Shown: in pieces, positions 38,051 through 50,590 of the stretch
Layout of the letters: every line of letters begins with the position of its first letter
How positions within the stretch are numbered: position 1 is the first letter of the stretch
Source of the DNA: Muricea muricata
Taxonomy: Eukaryota; Cnidaria; Anthozoa; Malacalcyonacea; Plexauridae
Reading direction: 5' to 3'
Assembly (NCBI GenBank): GCA_963855995.1
Contig: OY979716.1
Location: 93,069,369-93,133,368 of the forward strand
Length of the DNA stretch: 64,000 nt
The notes under the pieces: model-generated
What the model was told of the DNA's origin: nothing
Databases searched by the model: none
What the model saw: the letters and a program-made list of their open reading frames with translations, nothing else
Made by a program: the position numbers and the translations under genes

Positions 38051-38114
<64 letters not shown>

Positions 38115-38560
38115 TAGTCAATGATATCCCTCTTAGTAAAACTAACTCGTTCAAATATCTGGTCGTGACAATACAACAAAACGTAACACCTAAAAAAACA
38201 CCAATTGCCTTTTGAAGCCATACTCTCGCACTACATTAGCCTTGTTCTGCCATTATTTGACACCAATCTTCTGCTACTGAAGCCCTTCACATCCTTCAGT
38301 AGAAACCACTTTCTCTTCGTCAAAAATATCATCGTTGTACATTCATGTTCAAATGCCTCAACCAGCTGGTGGACATTGATTTCAAATTGATAAAGAACTC
38401 TTAAAGACACTCTTATAGAACATGACAGAGCAACGACGAGCAACTTCTACGCCCACGTACAAATTAAGGAAAACGATTGTTTGCATATTATGCAGTGTCA
38501 GCAAATTAAACGAGCTATTAGTTTTAAAATTTTTGAATAAAGAATAAAACAATCCATGGA
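37015..38560 (+). pseudogene. Second LINE, endonuclease to RT, decayed
   Basis: Begins with endonuclease-like SRNDGIESHCGGMLAFIKD, continues with RT motifs (KLKTNKATGLDKISAR, HDLSKAFDIV, DDTVSLHSSD, NNILTLNISMFKI) in several frames, and ends near 38560. A (TA)n tract at 38052-38112 has expanded inside the RT coding part. Confidence 0.65.
38052..38112. repeat. (TA)n microsatellite inside a LINE
   Basis: 61 bp of TA lying between two parts of one RT domain. Confidence 0.95.
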
Positions 38561-39655
38561 ATTGAACTAAACTTTGCATCGCTACGTTCTTTTGAAAATT
38601 TCATCTAAGCTGGTCTATATATAAAATCAAATTGCATAGTATTCCAGGATTCCCTAAAAACACTTGGGTGGTGCTTCCTGAAGCTTATGGGTGCTTTGGG
38701 CTACTTTTTTCAGTACAAACGATAGCCCTGCAAATGGTAATTTTGTAAATATAATTCCATGTTCAAATTTCAGGAAATATGACTTCCAACCGTGTCAAAT
38801 TTTTTTGGAGGGGGGGAGAAGTAACAAGCATGGTCGTTGGACAGGAAGGTCTTTCATTAAGACACGGTCGGATTTCAAGCTAGATTCGCTCCTGACTTTA
38901 TCAATCGTAGTTAAAAAGAATCACTGCTCCCAAGTGGTGTGAAGTTTTCAAAGGTATTTCCAGTACACATATCTGCAGAACGCTCGTCTTTTGACAATTA
39001 CGAATATTTTTGCAAAAGTTATTAAAACAACTGTTTTAAATATTCAACTGTTTGGCTATAATAAAATGATGCATTATTATCTCCAACTGAATTTGTATTT
39101 TACCGTAGTTGTTCCACACAACAGATAGTGACTCGTTAACAGAACTCATTTAAATGAATGCAGGCAAAGCGAATTGTACAGGAGCCTTGTATCTACACCG
39201 ACGATTGACTTTTGACAGCGTACACCATGGGTATGCTTATTACAAAAAACCAAATGTTATGGTATTAAGCTTCATATCTTTCCTGAAAACACTCACATTG
39301 CCCTGTTTCAAATGTAGTCAGTACAAATTTCGTTGCAAGCTGATGTGTCTTGAAAAGCGTAACATTTTATGCTACTGTAGGGAGCCACCTTAAAACGTTC
39401 ACAAAAATGAACCACGATATGTGCCGGAATGGACTGATGACAATGCACTTGGCTTGGATTTAAAAAAAAAACTGTGTTTGTAATTAGTGTACCGGAAACA
39501 TAAAAAATTAGGAAAGCAAAGAAAGTGCAAAATTATGGTAAATAACACAGCTATAAATAAATTACTTGGGGTTAGTCTTGATAATTATTTAACATTCGAA
39601 CAATATGTTAACGACTTTTAAAGGTAGATTACAGTCGCTTCTGCGCATGTGCGAT
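38561..39655. other. Mostly featureless; small LINE remnant
   Basis: Near 39537-39615 the plus strand encodes INKLLGVSLDNYLTF, a LINE RT tail motif. An open frame at 39154-39393 has no recognisable domain. Confidence 0.4.
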
Positions 39656-39660
39656 AGGTT

Positions 39661-40075
39661 TGTTATGAGGAGCCTCCTCATAACGGTTAGGGCTATTTCA
39701 GATCCGTCAGAGCACCTAGTCACCTAAACTAAGGCTAGAATTAGGGATGGGGTTAGGGCTAGGGTTAGGGTTTAAATAAAATTTTTGATGCGAATTTTAC
39801 AGCGAGCAACCTTGGCGTAGTGCGTAGAGGCGTTGTGTTACATGGTCTGAGCAGCGCCGGTTCGAGAACCCGTTGAGTCGCTTTTCTATTTGTGTTTTTT
39901 TTTTCACACGTTTTTCAAAGTTTTTCTCGTTCATAACATATTACTCATCCTTAAACACATTTATGAAATATTTAAAACGAAAAAAGCTGTTGAAATAGTT
40001 GTTACTAGTCAATATACAATTAGCCTGCGGGCAGGAGGTGCTCTGACGGATCTGAAATATCCCTGACCCCTCATA
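39661..40075. mobile_element. TIR element with tRNA-like core
   Basis: GTTATGAGG and ATTTCAGATCCGTCAGAGCACCT at the left (to 39717) are repeated inverted at the right (40022-40075). The interior holds a telomere-like run (ggggttagggctagggttaggg, about 39748-39770) and a tRNA-like stretch. The exact ends and the target duplication are unclear. Confidence 0.6.
39801..39882 (+). other. tRNA-like sequence within the TIR element
   Basis: A box-A-like TGGCGTAGTGCGTAGAGGCG and box-B-like GGTTCGAGAACCC are about 50 bp apart, and the outer AGCGA/TCGCT can pair. The T stem is poor. Possibly a SINE head carried by a DNA element. Confidence 0.35.
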
Positions 40076-40085
40076 ACAAGTTTCC

Positions 40086-40499
40086 AGTCCCATGGCGTAA
40101 ATGAAAATACGCGCGGCCGTCTGAATCGTTCTCTGTTGTATTGCAAGGAGCAACGGTGCATCAAGTCATTGTTGCTTTGAGAGTTTCAAGATCAAACAAT
40201 TAATGATGGATTCTGAAAACGCGGCAAATCGCGTCGCCCAAAGGTTTAATTATTCGCGTTCGTTAGATTTTGCTTCAGATGCTGTGGGTTTCGTTCGAGA
40301 CTTCGTGTCGCACCACAGAATATTCACGAGTCACGACATGCTCACAGGCTCTGTCATGCAATGTGGCAAGAAATATATTGTATTATTTTTATATAATAAG
40401 GAAATGTTAAACTAGTTACGCTAGCTGAGTTCTACTAATAATATTTAGGGTGTATTTAGAAGTTGACAAGTATGTTTAATGTTTCAGTTAAATAAATAT
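40086..40499. other. Short open frame of unknown meaning
   Basis: A 70-codon plus-strand frame (40203-40415; MMDSENAANRVAQRF) precedes the Kolobok element. No domain was recognised and there is no second copy in the window. Confidence 0.3.
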
Positions 40500-40760
40500 T
40501 TAATGTGCTTATAAACCCAAATGGGTTTTCGATTATTAAGATAGAGCAAAAAAAGTTATTTAGTAAGTTCTAGATTAGTTTTTGCGTTAAACTTTTAGTT
40601 TCGGAGATATTGGGATTATTAGAGCTCAAATTCCAAAAAAAGTAGCGCAGCGCGGGGGACTGGATCCCAGGAACCAGTCTGTTTCACTTTGCTATAAAAT
40701 ATATTATATTTCGCGAGGACGAATTGAAAATACGGCTATTTTTTAAGCGAAGAACGTGAA

Positions 40761-42086
40761 ATGTCCAGCTCAAATTCATTTTCGAGTGTGCATAGCAATG
40801 GTTCTGCCAGTACGCCATACGAAATGGAGGATGAACGTCAAGAAAGCGAGAAATGCGACGTTGAAGTCGATCGCACTGTCGATCGCGAGGACGGCCATAT
40901 TGAAGAAAACACAGACCTAGAGGCCTACTTTGACGAACCGATTGCCGATGAGGTTTGGCTGGAAGACTACCATCGAAGGCGGGAAGAAAACGACGAAAAA
41001 ATGGCAGAACCAAGCCATCATAACATCGTGGTAATTTTTCGCATTCATTTGTTGTGATGTATATTTTTAAATAGGACGTGGTATAAAATGTTTGTGTAGA
41101 ATTATATATTAAAGTTGGATATTTTTGTGGTAACTTTAGGTGCAGCTGTGGCAACTGTAGCATTGAACTTTTGCAGAATGCTAAAGAGTGTTGCTGCTGC
41201 AAGGAAATAGAGGGTTGTGTGGAATACCTCGACAAGTTTTCCGAGGACTCCATGCTGCCAAGTGAGCATGAAGACGAATTAACATGTGTAATCGACCATC
41301 CTGGTTTTCCAGCAATTTGCTTAAACAGATGGTCCTTGGAGCTCGCTGCTGACAATTTTAAAATGCGTGATGGCCATCGTTATAAGCAAAGTGGTTCAAA
41401 GGAAAGGTTTGTTTAATCACATACTGCTATAATATAGGGATTCTTATGGGATGGACCATTCGAGTCAGTGGCGGATCCAGGGTAAATCAAAATAAATTAT
41501 AGCAGCTCAATTTTAAATTCAAAACAACTTTATAACAATGACATAGATTATGAATTTCAAAAGAATAAAATCTAACCAAGGAAGTTGCTTTGAAGGTATT
41601 TTAAAATGTAAATATATCCTAGAATGAGCTGTGGTAATCTATTTTGACTTACGCTAGATCCGCCACTGATTTGAGTTAATTGGTTGGGTGGGGGTCTTTT
41701 TGGAAGTGCCCTTTTAAAAATGTCTTACTGGCCTCATTGGTTTAGGCTATTGTTCTCTGCTTTTTTAACCTTTTTGTAAGATATTGGATTATGATTTTAC
41801 ACTTTTTGCCATATGCTAGATATTTTTTGTCAAGAGTTTGAGGGCTTGGGGTATGCTTGATATTTTTTCCAGATTTGTGCAGGTTTTAAAAAATATTGTA
41901 TTGCCATTTAGATTTTTAAGAGGTGTCGCATACCGACAGTTTACTCGTATGGTGCATGGTCGTTTGAGAGAGAAAAGAATTCCATTGCCTTCTTGTACAT
42001 ATACTGCTATACGCTCAACTCATAAGCCCACGGATGATGTATTTACTGGTTATGATGGATTAGAAACAGATAAGGAAAGCCAATGA
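40761..42086 (+). CDS. P2X7 C-terminal-domain-like protein in Kolobok
   Basis: Three exons are visible. Exon A (40761 to about 41030) encodes an acidic Ser/Glu-rich N terminus and ends near GTG|GTAATT. Exon B (about 41140-41405) follows TTTAG and encodes CSCGNCSIELL..AKECCCCKE, then CVIDHPGFPAICLNRWSLELA. Exon C (about 41921-42086) follows ATTTAG and encodes GVAYRQFTRMVHGRL and IPLPSCTYTAIR before the stop. The Cys cluster and the YRQF..W/H.G.L..R..LPSC segment match the intracellular C-terminal module of P2X7 receptors, which binds zinc there and occurs alone in many invertebrate and transposon proteins. The exon A/B phase did not resolve cleanly. AATAAA follows at about 42140. The role in the transposon is unknown; an accessory DNA-binding or regulatory function is conceivable. 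Confidence 0.62.
41466..41668. mobile_element. hAT MITE, 203 bp, in an intron
   Basis: Ends CAGTGGCGGATCCAG and its complement (CAGTGGCGGATCTAG) are typical of hAT elements. The flanks attcgagt and atttgagt form an 8-bp duplication with one change. It lies between exons B and C of the P2X7-like gene. Confidence 0.85.
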
Positions 42087-42152
42087 ACATTGTTTTAATA
42101 GTAGAGTGTAACGATATATAGTATAAATGTAGAAGTTTTAATAAAAACACTG

Positions 42153-45100
42153 TTAATCCTTTTTATTTCGTGGACAATCAACCGCATTTTTGTGGCCTTT
42201 CATTGGCTGCCTGCATATCCTGCATTTTGGTGCACTTCTTGATTTAGGTGAATTGCCCTGCCTGTCACCAGCAGCAGTATGAACTAAAATAAAAAATGTG
42301 ACAAATTTAGAATTGCCAACCATCATTGCATTGCTCACTGATTTCAAGAATAAATGTATCAGTCTGAGAACTAAACTTTACAATACCTGGGTTTGTTGGA
42401 GAAACGTCCACAAGTTACATTTGATCCCTCATATTCCTTTTTTGAATAGCCTCTTCTTTTGACTGCTTATTTAGCATGGTATTCATGGGAGATGGTGTTT
42501 GTTCCTTTAATTCATCTATTGCATCTTCCAGTTGTTTGCTCCTCATAGCCTCTATCGTGGTTTGATATATGTCCTCAACATAATCTGTTAAAACATAATC
42601 TGTTAAAACATTATATATAAATTATTTTATATAGTTTTTCATCAAGAATATTTGAAAGGAATTCCTTGCATGGTTTAATGTTTTAAACTGGCTTTGGACT
42701 ATGTAGGTTGTCGGTGGGTGGGTGGAGGGCTTACTGCAATCTCTGCTATATAATTGTAATTGACTATTAACCAATCACCTTACCAAAGTTTTGCTTCACT
42801 GGAACCTTTCAGACAACTGCTTCTCCATTCATAAACTTGGGATAAACAACATTGCACTGTTCAACACCGTTTCTCATTCTGGTTTCCCGAGACAGGTTTT
42901 CATTGAAGTGCATGACTGCTAATGCATGCCCGCAAAAAATGTACGTGAATAGTAACAAATGCATACCCAACTTTTCTGGATGAAATTCACCAGAAAAACA
43001 CCAGCACCCCAAGAAAAAAGTCAGAATTAAAAAGTTTATACTGACGTTTTTCTGATATGAGACATTTTCGACACAATTTGCACTAGAGGCAGAAGGGTGA
43101 TTGGTTACACTCCGATATCTCCCACACAAATATACATAACCCTGACCCTAACCAATATTTGTGTGTATAACAGGGAGGTTAGTCCTATCATATTACATCT
43201 GTACTATTGTATACATACCTACAAAACATTCCCCGGTAATTATAGCCAATCATCTTGGGAGAGAATTGATTCAGCACAGAATGGAACCCTTCTAAACAAC
43301 TTGTTTGTTCAATCGGGGAGGCTTGCTTTATTCCTTTCACCAATCTTTTGTTGGTGAGAGATGAGCACATCTTCTCATATGCAATCGAATCTAGGAAGAA
43401 TGTCGTAGTAAATGTTAATGTAATCAAACTGGGCGAGATAAAACAGTACCAAACATGGTGCAGTACCTTTATCTAACCATTTCCGTGGCTCAATGATTTC
43501 TTTATGTCCACATTTGTTGAATGACGGATTATCCAAATTTTTATGTTCATCAACCACATGACTTAGGAATGATGAGAACTTGGCCCATATAACTTCACCG
43601 TTTCCATCATTCGTAGTTCTTGCACTCCAGTATAAGTGGTTTGTACAAGGGTTTATCCATTCGGTTACCGCTTCACAACCACTCACTTTAGCAACTTTTG
43701 TCAACACCTTTGTAACCTGTGTATGGAAAAACACAAAACTAATTCTTAGAGACTTACACTGTCATGGTTATTTTTATATATTACTGGTTATTCATTTCTT
43801 ATGGCAGACCAGCAGGCAGATGATTGTTCAGTACAAATCAGGAAAAATTGTAATCAACCAAACAGGATTTTAGGAAAACTTATCATATCTAATATTATTA
43901 ACATCATACTTTTCTTAAGATGCCAGATGTCAAAGAAGTGAGTAATATTAAACTACTTTTCCCTCATGTGCTTTGCTATCGTTGAATGTCTGTCAGACAC
44001 AAATGTCTTCACCATCAGATTCAAACCAAGCAGATACTCAATGCTTCTGCAAAAACCGGCATATTCCATCGCTGGACTACTGCCAACTTCATTTCTCTAG
44101 TGGAATAGAAATACATGTGCCATTAGTATTACTTTAAACCATCAATTGACATCTTAGCCTATGAAGGAATCATAAGTACTCGCTCAATTATGCTATAGTA
44201 TCCTTCATGAAGTGAATCACTTTCAATTTCTGTATAAGACCTGGTTTTACTGTACCTCTAGTAGATTTAAAGCAATTTGGGTTTAACACCAAAGACATAC
44301 CTGTACAATGGCAAAATGAATTATAAAGGGTACAGTGCAACAAAATACAGTATATGCACAGTACTTGGCACTGTGACCCATACTGTCATGTCGTCTATCC
44401 CCAGCAATGACTATTTCTCTGTGTTCTTTTACTTTTTCCACCAATGCAGCCTGGTACTTCTTCCAGTGAAGATAAATTGATGGGAACAATTTTTCCTATA
44501 AAATATTATACAACTATTAGAGAAGTTTGAGCTAAATATCATGTTATATCAGGTGCAAGCAGATTAAATTGTTGATTTCCAAGTCACAGATGAATCATTA
44601 CAATTTGCAAAAGCTGAGTTCAATTATTGTCCCATTATTCACTTCATAATGTATTAATTACTATAAAACAACACAACATGTAAAAGTTGACGTCATGTTA
44701 TTGCATGCTGCTTTTCAGTGGATTTTAAATAACATGATTATGTATTGTGTTGCGTACGATGATACAAACTTCACCTAGTACAATGTGCTCAAATGCACAA
44801 TCAACCAAATGTACAATTTATTCATTTTCATGGAGTTTCCCAAAACATCAGCGAAAAACATACTTTTCAAACTCACTCGTTGGTATTTAAAAAAAGTTGT
44901 CAAACAGACACATGCCATTCCCATGTGGTTGAGCACTCTAAAAACTTTGGTTGCTGATGTGCCTGCAACAAGAATCCCAAAACTAAGCAACAAGTTACCA
45001 GCCGCAATTTTGGTCCCAGGGAAAAAGGATTGACTGAACCATTTTGTTTGCTTTCCACAATCAGGGTTGATACATGTTGTTTTGACCTCAGCCATTGTCC

Positions 45101-47090
45101 CATGTGAATTCAATTCAACCAATGTCTTGTCACTATTGCATTCACGACAGATTTGAAAAAGCGTCAATAACTGGGTAAAGAACACAATAAACTTTGGTTC
45201 TGTTCTCATATTGTACTCCTTATTGGGAACCCTAAAAAAACAAATTAAAAATACTGCTAAATAATGGGCAACGATTCTTAAAATTAATTATGTAGCAAGA
45301 CATCATAAAGCAGTTGGAGGCACATCAATCAGATCTACTTATTTGAACGGTGTACTGTTTGTTTAATTAATAAGAAAACTATAATAACCCTTGGCACTAG
45401 TGTAAATCGTCTGGTGGGGAAGAATTGGGTCATTATAGGTTGCTGTAATCATACCTTTGTGGAGACACAGTGATGTCTTCATCAGTCTCAGTATCTGTTG
45501 TCTCAGTCTCTGTCTCCATGTCAACTTCTTCATAAACATCATCTGAAGGCTCATCTGTCTCATCTTCATTTTCATGTTCTGATTGATATGTTTCCTCCTC
45601 AGACTCAGGGGCACTTTCATTCACACCACTAGTTTCAGCTGTTGTAAATGTATTTAGAAATTACCAAATAAATGAAGGCATTCATAGGGACACACCAGCA
45701 CTTTCCCATAACGATATATTTTCTATTTTCTAATGCATAGCTAGAAGGATATAATGTAGATGCTCACCTGCTCCACCCCTAACAATACGTAATTCTTCTC
45801 TCACAGTAGCAAGGTTTTGTTTTGATGTTTGCCACCAGTGATGTAATCGCTTGTTTTCTCTCTTCAACAAATCACAGCTTTCGCATTTGCCAGTTGACTG
45901 CCCTGATCCCCAATCTATAGGAAATGTAAATGGACACACTTTTGTCAGTCTGCTTCGGCAATTATTTAAAAAAACACAAATTGGAAACATAGTTGTAACT
46001 GATCAATTCATAGCCAATCAGCCAAAGATGGAAGGAACAATACCAGTCAATGATAGTCTTTATAAACACAATATGGAAACATAGTTATCAGCATATCAAT
46101 TAGCAGGCTTTGCAAATGGCAAAGCTTCTTATACAGTAGTATTTCCTGGCATACTTAATCAATTAAAAAAACAGTCGTATTATGGCCAATATCAATCAAT
46201 GAATAAATATTAATTGGTATTGATTGATATTGATAATCATTGAATATGATTTCATGGAATGGATTACAGTATGTATGCCAAGAGTATTTGGGTTTCTTTT
46301 TATCTGTGTTATTATATATGACGCAAATGACTCGTACCATGGTCTCATGTCCCATTACTTCCATGGGCAAGACAGTGCTACATAGCTGTGGCTGCAGATA
46401 ATTCACTTTTATCTGGTTTATCAGTTTGGAAGCAAGAAATATCTGACGATGTTGTAGGCCCATCTTCGTGTCCTTCTATAATCAATGGTTCACTGATAAC
46501 CTATATCAAATTACCAACGAAAACGTAGTATCTCAACTCTCAACGATATCTCAAATTTGAAACATTTTTATGTCCTAGAAAATAACTTAGTAAGCCATTT
46601 ACAATACACTGGCCAATATACTATATTCAAATTGATGCGCATATAACTTAAATTATTTAAAGTTATGCATAAACAATACCGAATGCGCTGAATATATACT
46701 GTATTGACATAACAGCTAAGTAAGCTTACCTTTCTTCGCTTCATGCGTTTCGAGCGCTCACTTTCCGCACTGTCCAAAATTTGATTTGTGTACAACGGAG
46801 GAAACACAGAAACTCCGATATGATCCCTTTTCAATCGGGGGGTCTTGTACTTAGCAACTGTAGAAGAGCCGTACTCAAAACAGTCTTCGGTGAAGTGCTT
46901 AGAGCATATAACCGATGAGCGTGTTGGCGTCCATTTGTCTCTTCTGCGTTGAATGAACTGCACCAATATTTTCCTTCGTTTTTTCCGCTACGGCCGATGT
47001 ATCATCCCAAAAAGGTATCTGATATAGGAATATACAGTCTCTCGTGTTTGTAGTATTAGAGCATCCATAAACAACGCATCGTTCGGGCAT
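42153..47090 (-). CDS. Kolobok-type transposase with THAP domain
   Basis: About ten exons on the minus strand. The first (47090 to about 46735) has a THAP zinc finger (MPERCVVYGCSN ... ICSKHFTEDCF); its two halves are in different frames, with the shift near an A6 run around 46984, so it may be broken. Then follow short exons with a coiled-coil stretch (about 45910-45770) and an acidic Glu/Thr stretch (about 45630-45460). The catalytic part is spread over 45210-44880 (KFIVFFTQLL.LF..C, AAGNLLLSFGILVAG), 44500-44300 (EIVIAGDRRHDSMGHSAKY), 44100-43960 (NEVGSSPAMEYAGF, VSDRHSTIAKHMR), 43720-43465 (NHLYWSART), 43390-43220 (QTSCLEGFHSVLN) and 42930-42810 (HFNENLSRE). A C-terminal CRICRQPMKGHKNAVDC knuckle ends at 42153. 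The acidic residues in GDRR, SDRH and CLEGF are candidates for the catalytic triad. Confidence 0.75.
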
Positions 47091-47411
47091 TTTTAAAGGA
47101 GATACTTTTAAGAAATATGTATTCGTAATACAAAGTATATAGTTGTTGTCGAAGATAGGTTCCTGGGATCCAGGCCTCTTGTTGATATTTTGGTCGCGCT
47201 ACTTTTTTTCAAAAAGTGTCCAAATTTGCTAGTTTGATTCCTTGTATCTCAGAAACTAAACTTTTAACGCAAAATCTAATATAGAACTTATTAACTAACT
47301 TTTTAAGCTCTATCAGAATAAAAAACCCATTTTTTGTTTATAAGCACTTTAATGTTTCAGAAATTTTCAATTCGTTATTTCTATATAACATGTTGTCAAG
47401 CGGTCCTATAC

Positions 47412-47489
47412 CTCAGAGTTGATAGGTTTTGATGTCACCAAACAAATCAGCAATGTTATCACCACTGTAATTATCAGTACGGTTCTCAT
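47412..47489 (-). pseudogene. Secreted-peptide copy 4 (type A), exons 1-2 only
   Basis: Exon 2 (47490-47412) is intact with ATG at 47489: 26 codons (MRTVLIITVVITLLICLVTS, then KPINSE), a usable acceptor and donor (GAG|GTATAG). Exon 1 ends at 47810 with CAT|GTAAGT and has its TATA box. The Kolobok element lies only about 60 bp beyond the donor, and exons 3 and 4 were not found on its far side. As it stands the copy is a promoter plus secretion-signal exon without a mature peptide, unless it splices into other sequence. Confidence 0.7.
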
Positions 47490-47899
47490 TCTATATAATT
47501 CAAATTATGCAATTAACTTTAAAATTAACAATACAAGTTAGAGTAATTAATGCAAGTATTACGTTTCTCTTATTAATTGGGAGCCTCCATTTAACATAGC
47601 AGTTTTTGGCATGCGGTTTAGAGATCAAAATATGAAATGAGAGTCTATAATTCAAATAAAAAATGACAGCAGGAAGCATACATAAAAAAGAATCTAACTG
47701 CAAATAGGCTCAGAGGCCAGATGGTAAACCGATGGTGAAGAAGAAACCGATATTCAGAATACAAAAAGCACATACAATAATACTGTAGGGCACACGCAGA
47801 ACAACTTACATGATTGCGAGTATGATCTTTGTGCTAAGTCAGAAATAATAACTTATTCGATTTCAACTTCAGACTGATATTTAGAAATAGTTAGGCACA

Positions 47900-47906
47900 T
47901 TATATA
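47900..47906 (-). promoter_or_regulatory. TATA box of copy 4
   Basis: TATATAA, same context as in copy 1; exon 1 donor 90 bp downstream intact. Confidence 0.55.
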
Positions 47907-48649
47907 GTTCTTGCAAACGTACCAATATGTTTGACGTCAATTGCTTACTATATTTTTCCTGGTATAGTGATAATTGAATTGAATTACACAAGGAGGGGTC
48001 TTTGAGACAGAAGCGAAAACAGCCAGAAAAATTTTTCAAGCTATGAAAATTTTAAATCAATATTATCATTAGTCATCTTTTTACAAATTGGTACTTTTCA
48101 CGGGCATATAAAGAGTTTTCACCTGATGTAATGGCAACCATATTGGTGTTTTAAAAACAGAATTTTAAATCCATTTTTCTGAAAGGTGTATCGATATGAG
48201 CACCAAATTTGGAATGGATGCTAACGCTGTGTAAGCACGAAAGTATTTAGTGAGAACTAATTGTTAGAATATCCTTGCCTGTTTAGAGATTGGAAGAAAT
48301 TACACTTGGCTGGCCTCAGAAGGTCAGTTGTCAATATCACTACCTATTCCTATCATAAAAAAAGAAAAAACTTAGGAAAAATTAAAAGGAGAAGGAGGTT
48401 GGTTAACCCGGAATTTGGCACCAAGACACTTGAACTATACGAGGTTAGCTAAATATTGAGGTGTAGGAACTATGTTTATTGTGCTGTGTAGACGTAATGA
48501 TCTGAAATTATACATTTTACAACTGCAACTTGATTCCGTGTAGATATTTCTAGAATAACTCTCATTCAATCTAGAAATTAAAATGTAACCTGCCAAAGCA
48601 TGGTTAAAACATCATGATAAAAATAGATAAATGAATACACATGCTCGAG

Positions 48650-49860
48650 AGCCCATAAGATTTAAGTTCTGTTTAGCAATTCTCTTTTCTACTGTAAACA
48701 TAATTATTTCGAAATAGAATCCCAATGCATGCAATGTGTCAACTTCAAAAATGTCAAACAAATGCCTTATTATCTCGTGAGTGAAAAGTTAGGCTGCTAT
48801 GTAATTTTGAAGCCTAGATAAAAGCCCAAACTATTCCAACTTGTTCACAATTATTAGAAACATGCATGTATACATGAGAGAAGGAGTTATGAAAAATGTA
48901 ATGAATATCCAAAATCCAACGACGCAATAGTAAATAACGGTATTCGTTTCACTCATGTACGTCATTGAACTTGCACTAAAGAAAGTGTGTACATTTTGTG
49001 CTGAAAAAGTGTTTGCTACAAAACATCAGATAAGTAAAACAGTTTAATGCCTGTTGCTTATACACTGCTTCAACTGGTAGAAGCTACCACGCAGCGCTGC
49101 TAATATTGCACGAACCATTTCACATTCATGCATGAAAAGATTGTGGCTTAAAAATTATGACAAATCCTTATCACTTGCTGAACGTTTATGCTTTTAATTA
49201 GTAGCAATATTCATAAAATCCACACCTACTATACACATATACATTATCAATTGATAGTGAAAAGAAAAAATATCGTGCTATTCAAATCAACATTCATCGT
49301 GAATTGCAATTGCATTTCATCTTCGGAGAGAATAGTTTCCGTTTCAGAAAGTTAATTAGTTACTCAGAAAAATTTTTCTACTTATTTAACAATGTGCATA
49401 CCTTTGTGGTCTAAAACCATTCGGGTTTTTTTTTCAGAGTCGATCATTTTGTCTCGCAACCCGTCTGTTTTTTGATACACTCCTTTTGAGGCTCTTTGTC
49501 GTCGAAATCTGTTGATGGCGCTCAATGTTCATTCTTAATGTACTCGCAGCACTTTTTTTTTGTATATTTTGACTATTAATTAAACGTTTTTTTGAACTAA
49601 ATGAGAAGAATATTCCGCTGTGATCAGTGCATCCATGCACTTACGACAACTGGGCTACACAATTACTGTAGGAACGGCTTGGCGAAAACGAGGCTCCCTC
49701 CTAAAAAGAGAGGAGGATTTTTACGTCAATTGACGCAATCTCCAGGCAACAGCTTTCAATTGTTATCTTTATGAAAATCACCACTGATCCGGCTCATTTG
49801 TTAGCCTACTGTAGTTTTTACTCGTCCCTGACTTTTGAAAGCACACGTTTAGCATTCACC
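48650..49860. repeat. 3'-flank remnant of a lost peptide-gene copy
   Basis: Resembles 59195-60560, the 3' flank of copy 6, in several blocks (for example ctaaaaccattcgg, gcagtgcatccatgca, gcaattgctgtagg) in the same orientation. After 49860, where exons 4 and 3 would come, there is unrelated sequence and TA repeat. No gene within. Confidence 0.55.
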
Positions 49861-50257
49861 TCAATGGGTTTTATCCGTGAGCTCTCAATTGGAAACACCG
49901 CGTGGTGATACCAACGTCAGACGATCGTCTTACATTTTTTTGCCATTTTCGTCAAAGAGAATTCAGGTATATCATCTTAATGTGCAAGTGCGTTTTATGA
50001 TCTTTAATCTAATTCAGTTTAATTGTTGGTTAGAATTCATTCAAAAATTCATTTTTCAAAATGGGGGTTAAAAAATTTATCAAATATACAACAAATAGCC
50101 CAAGGACGAGCTACAAAACTTTCAATATTTACTGTTTCGAAAATATTTTACATAGTGTATCCTCAAAGATGATGTGAAGTCTGTGTTTTACCAGTCCTTG
50201 TTGTCAGCAAATGCCTTCCTAATGAACTTCTGTATTTAATTGAATATGATATTATAT

Positions 50258-50281
50258 GATATATATATAGATATGACATGA

Positions 50282-50374
<93 letters not shown>
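50258..50374. repeat. (TA)n microsatellite
   Basis: Imperfect TA tract, corresponding in position to 24394-24494 in the first unit. Confidence 0.93.
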
Positions 50375-50376
<2 letters not shown>

Positions 50377-50436
50377 TTTTGTATATAATTTTATTTTTAA
50401 ATTAAAAAACATTGTTGTCTTTTTTGGTTTTGAAGT

Positions 50437-50590
<154 letters not shown>

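Larger units (their letters stand above)
40504..47348. mobile_element. Kolobok-type DNA transposon, 6.8 kb
   Basis: Ends (t/a)GTGCTTATAAAC lie directly inside TTAA at 40500-40503 and 47349-47352, the target site of Kolobok elements. The two ends are imperfect inverted repeats for about 190 bp, up to the shared GTAGCGC and CTGGATCCCAGGAACC. The element carries a multi-exon THAP-type transposase gene (minus) and a convergent P2X7-C-terminus-like gene (plus). The right flank continues as intron 2 of secreted-peptide copy 4. Confidence 0.8.
47365..48530. repeat. Duplication segment A, second unit
   Basis: Matches 19290-20535: signal exon, intron 1, exon 1, promoter and about 600 bp upstream of copy 4. 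Homology stops at the left at the Kolobok insertion, and beyond that element (left of 40500) it does not resume. Confidence 0.8.
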
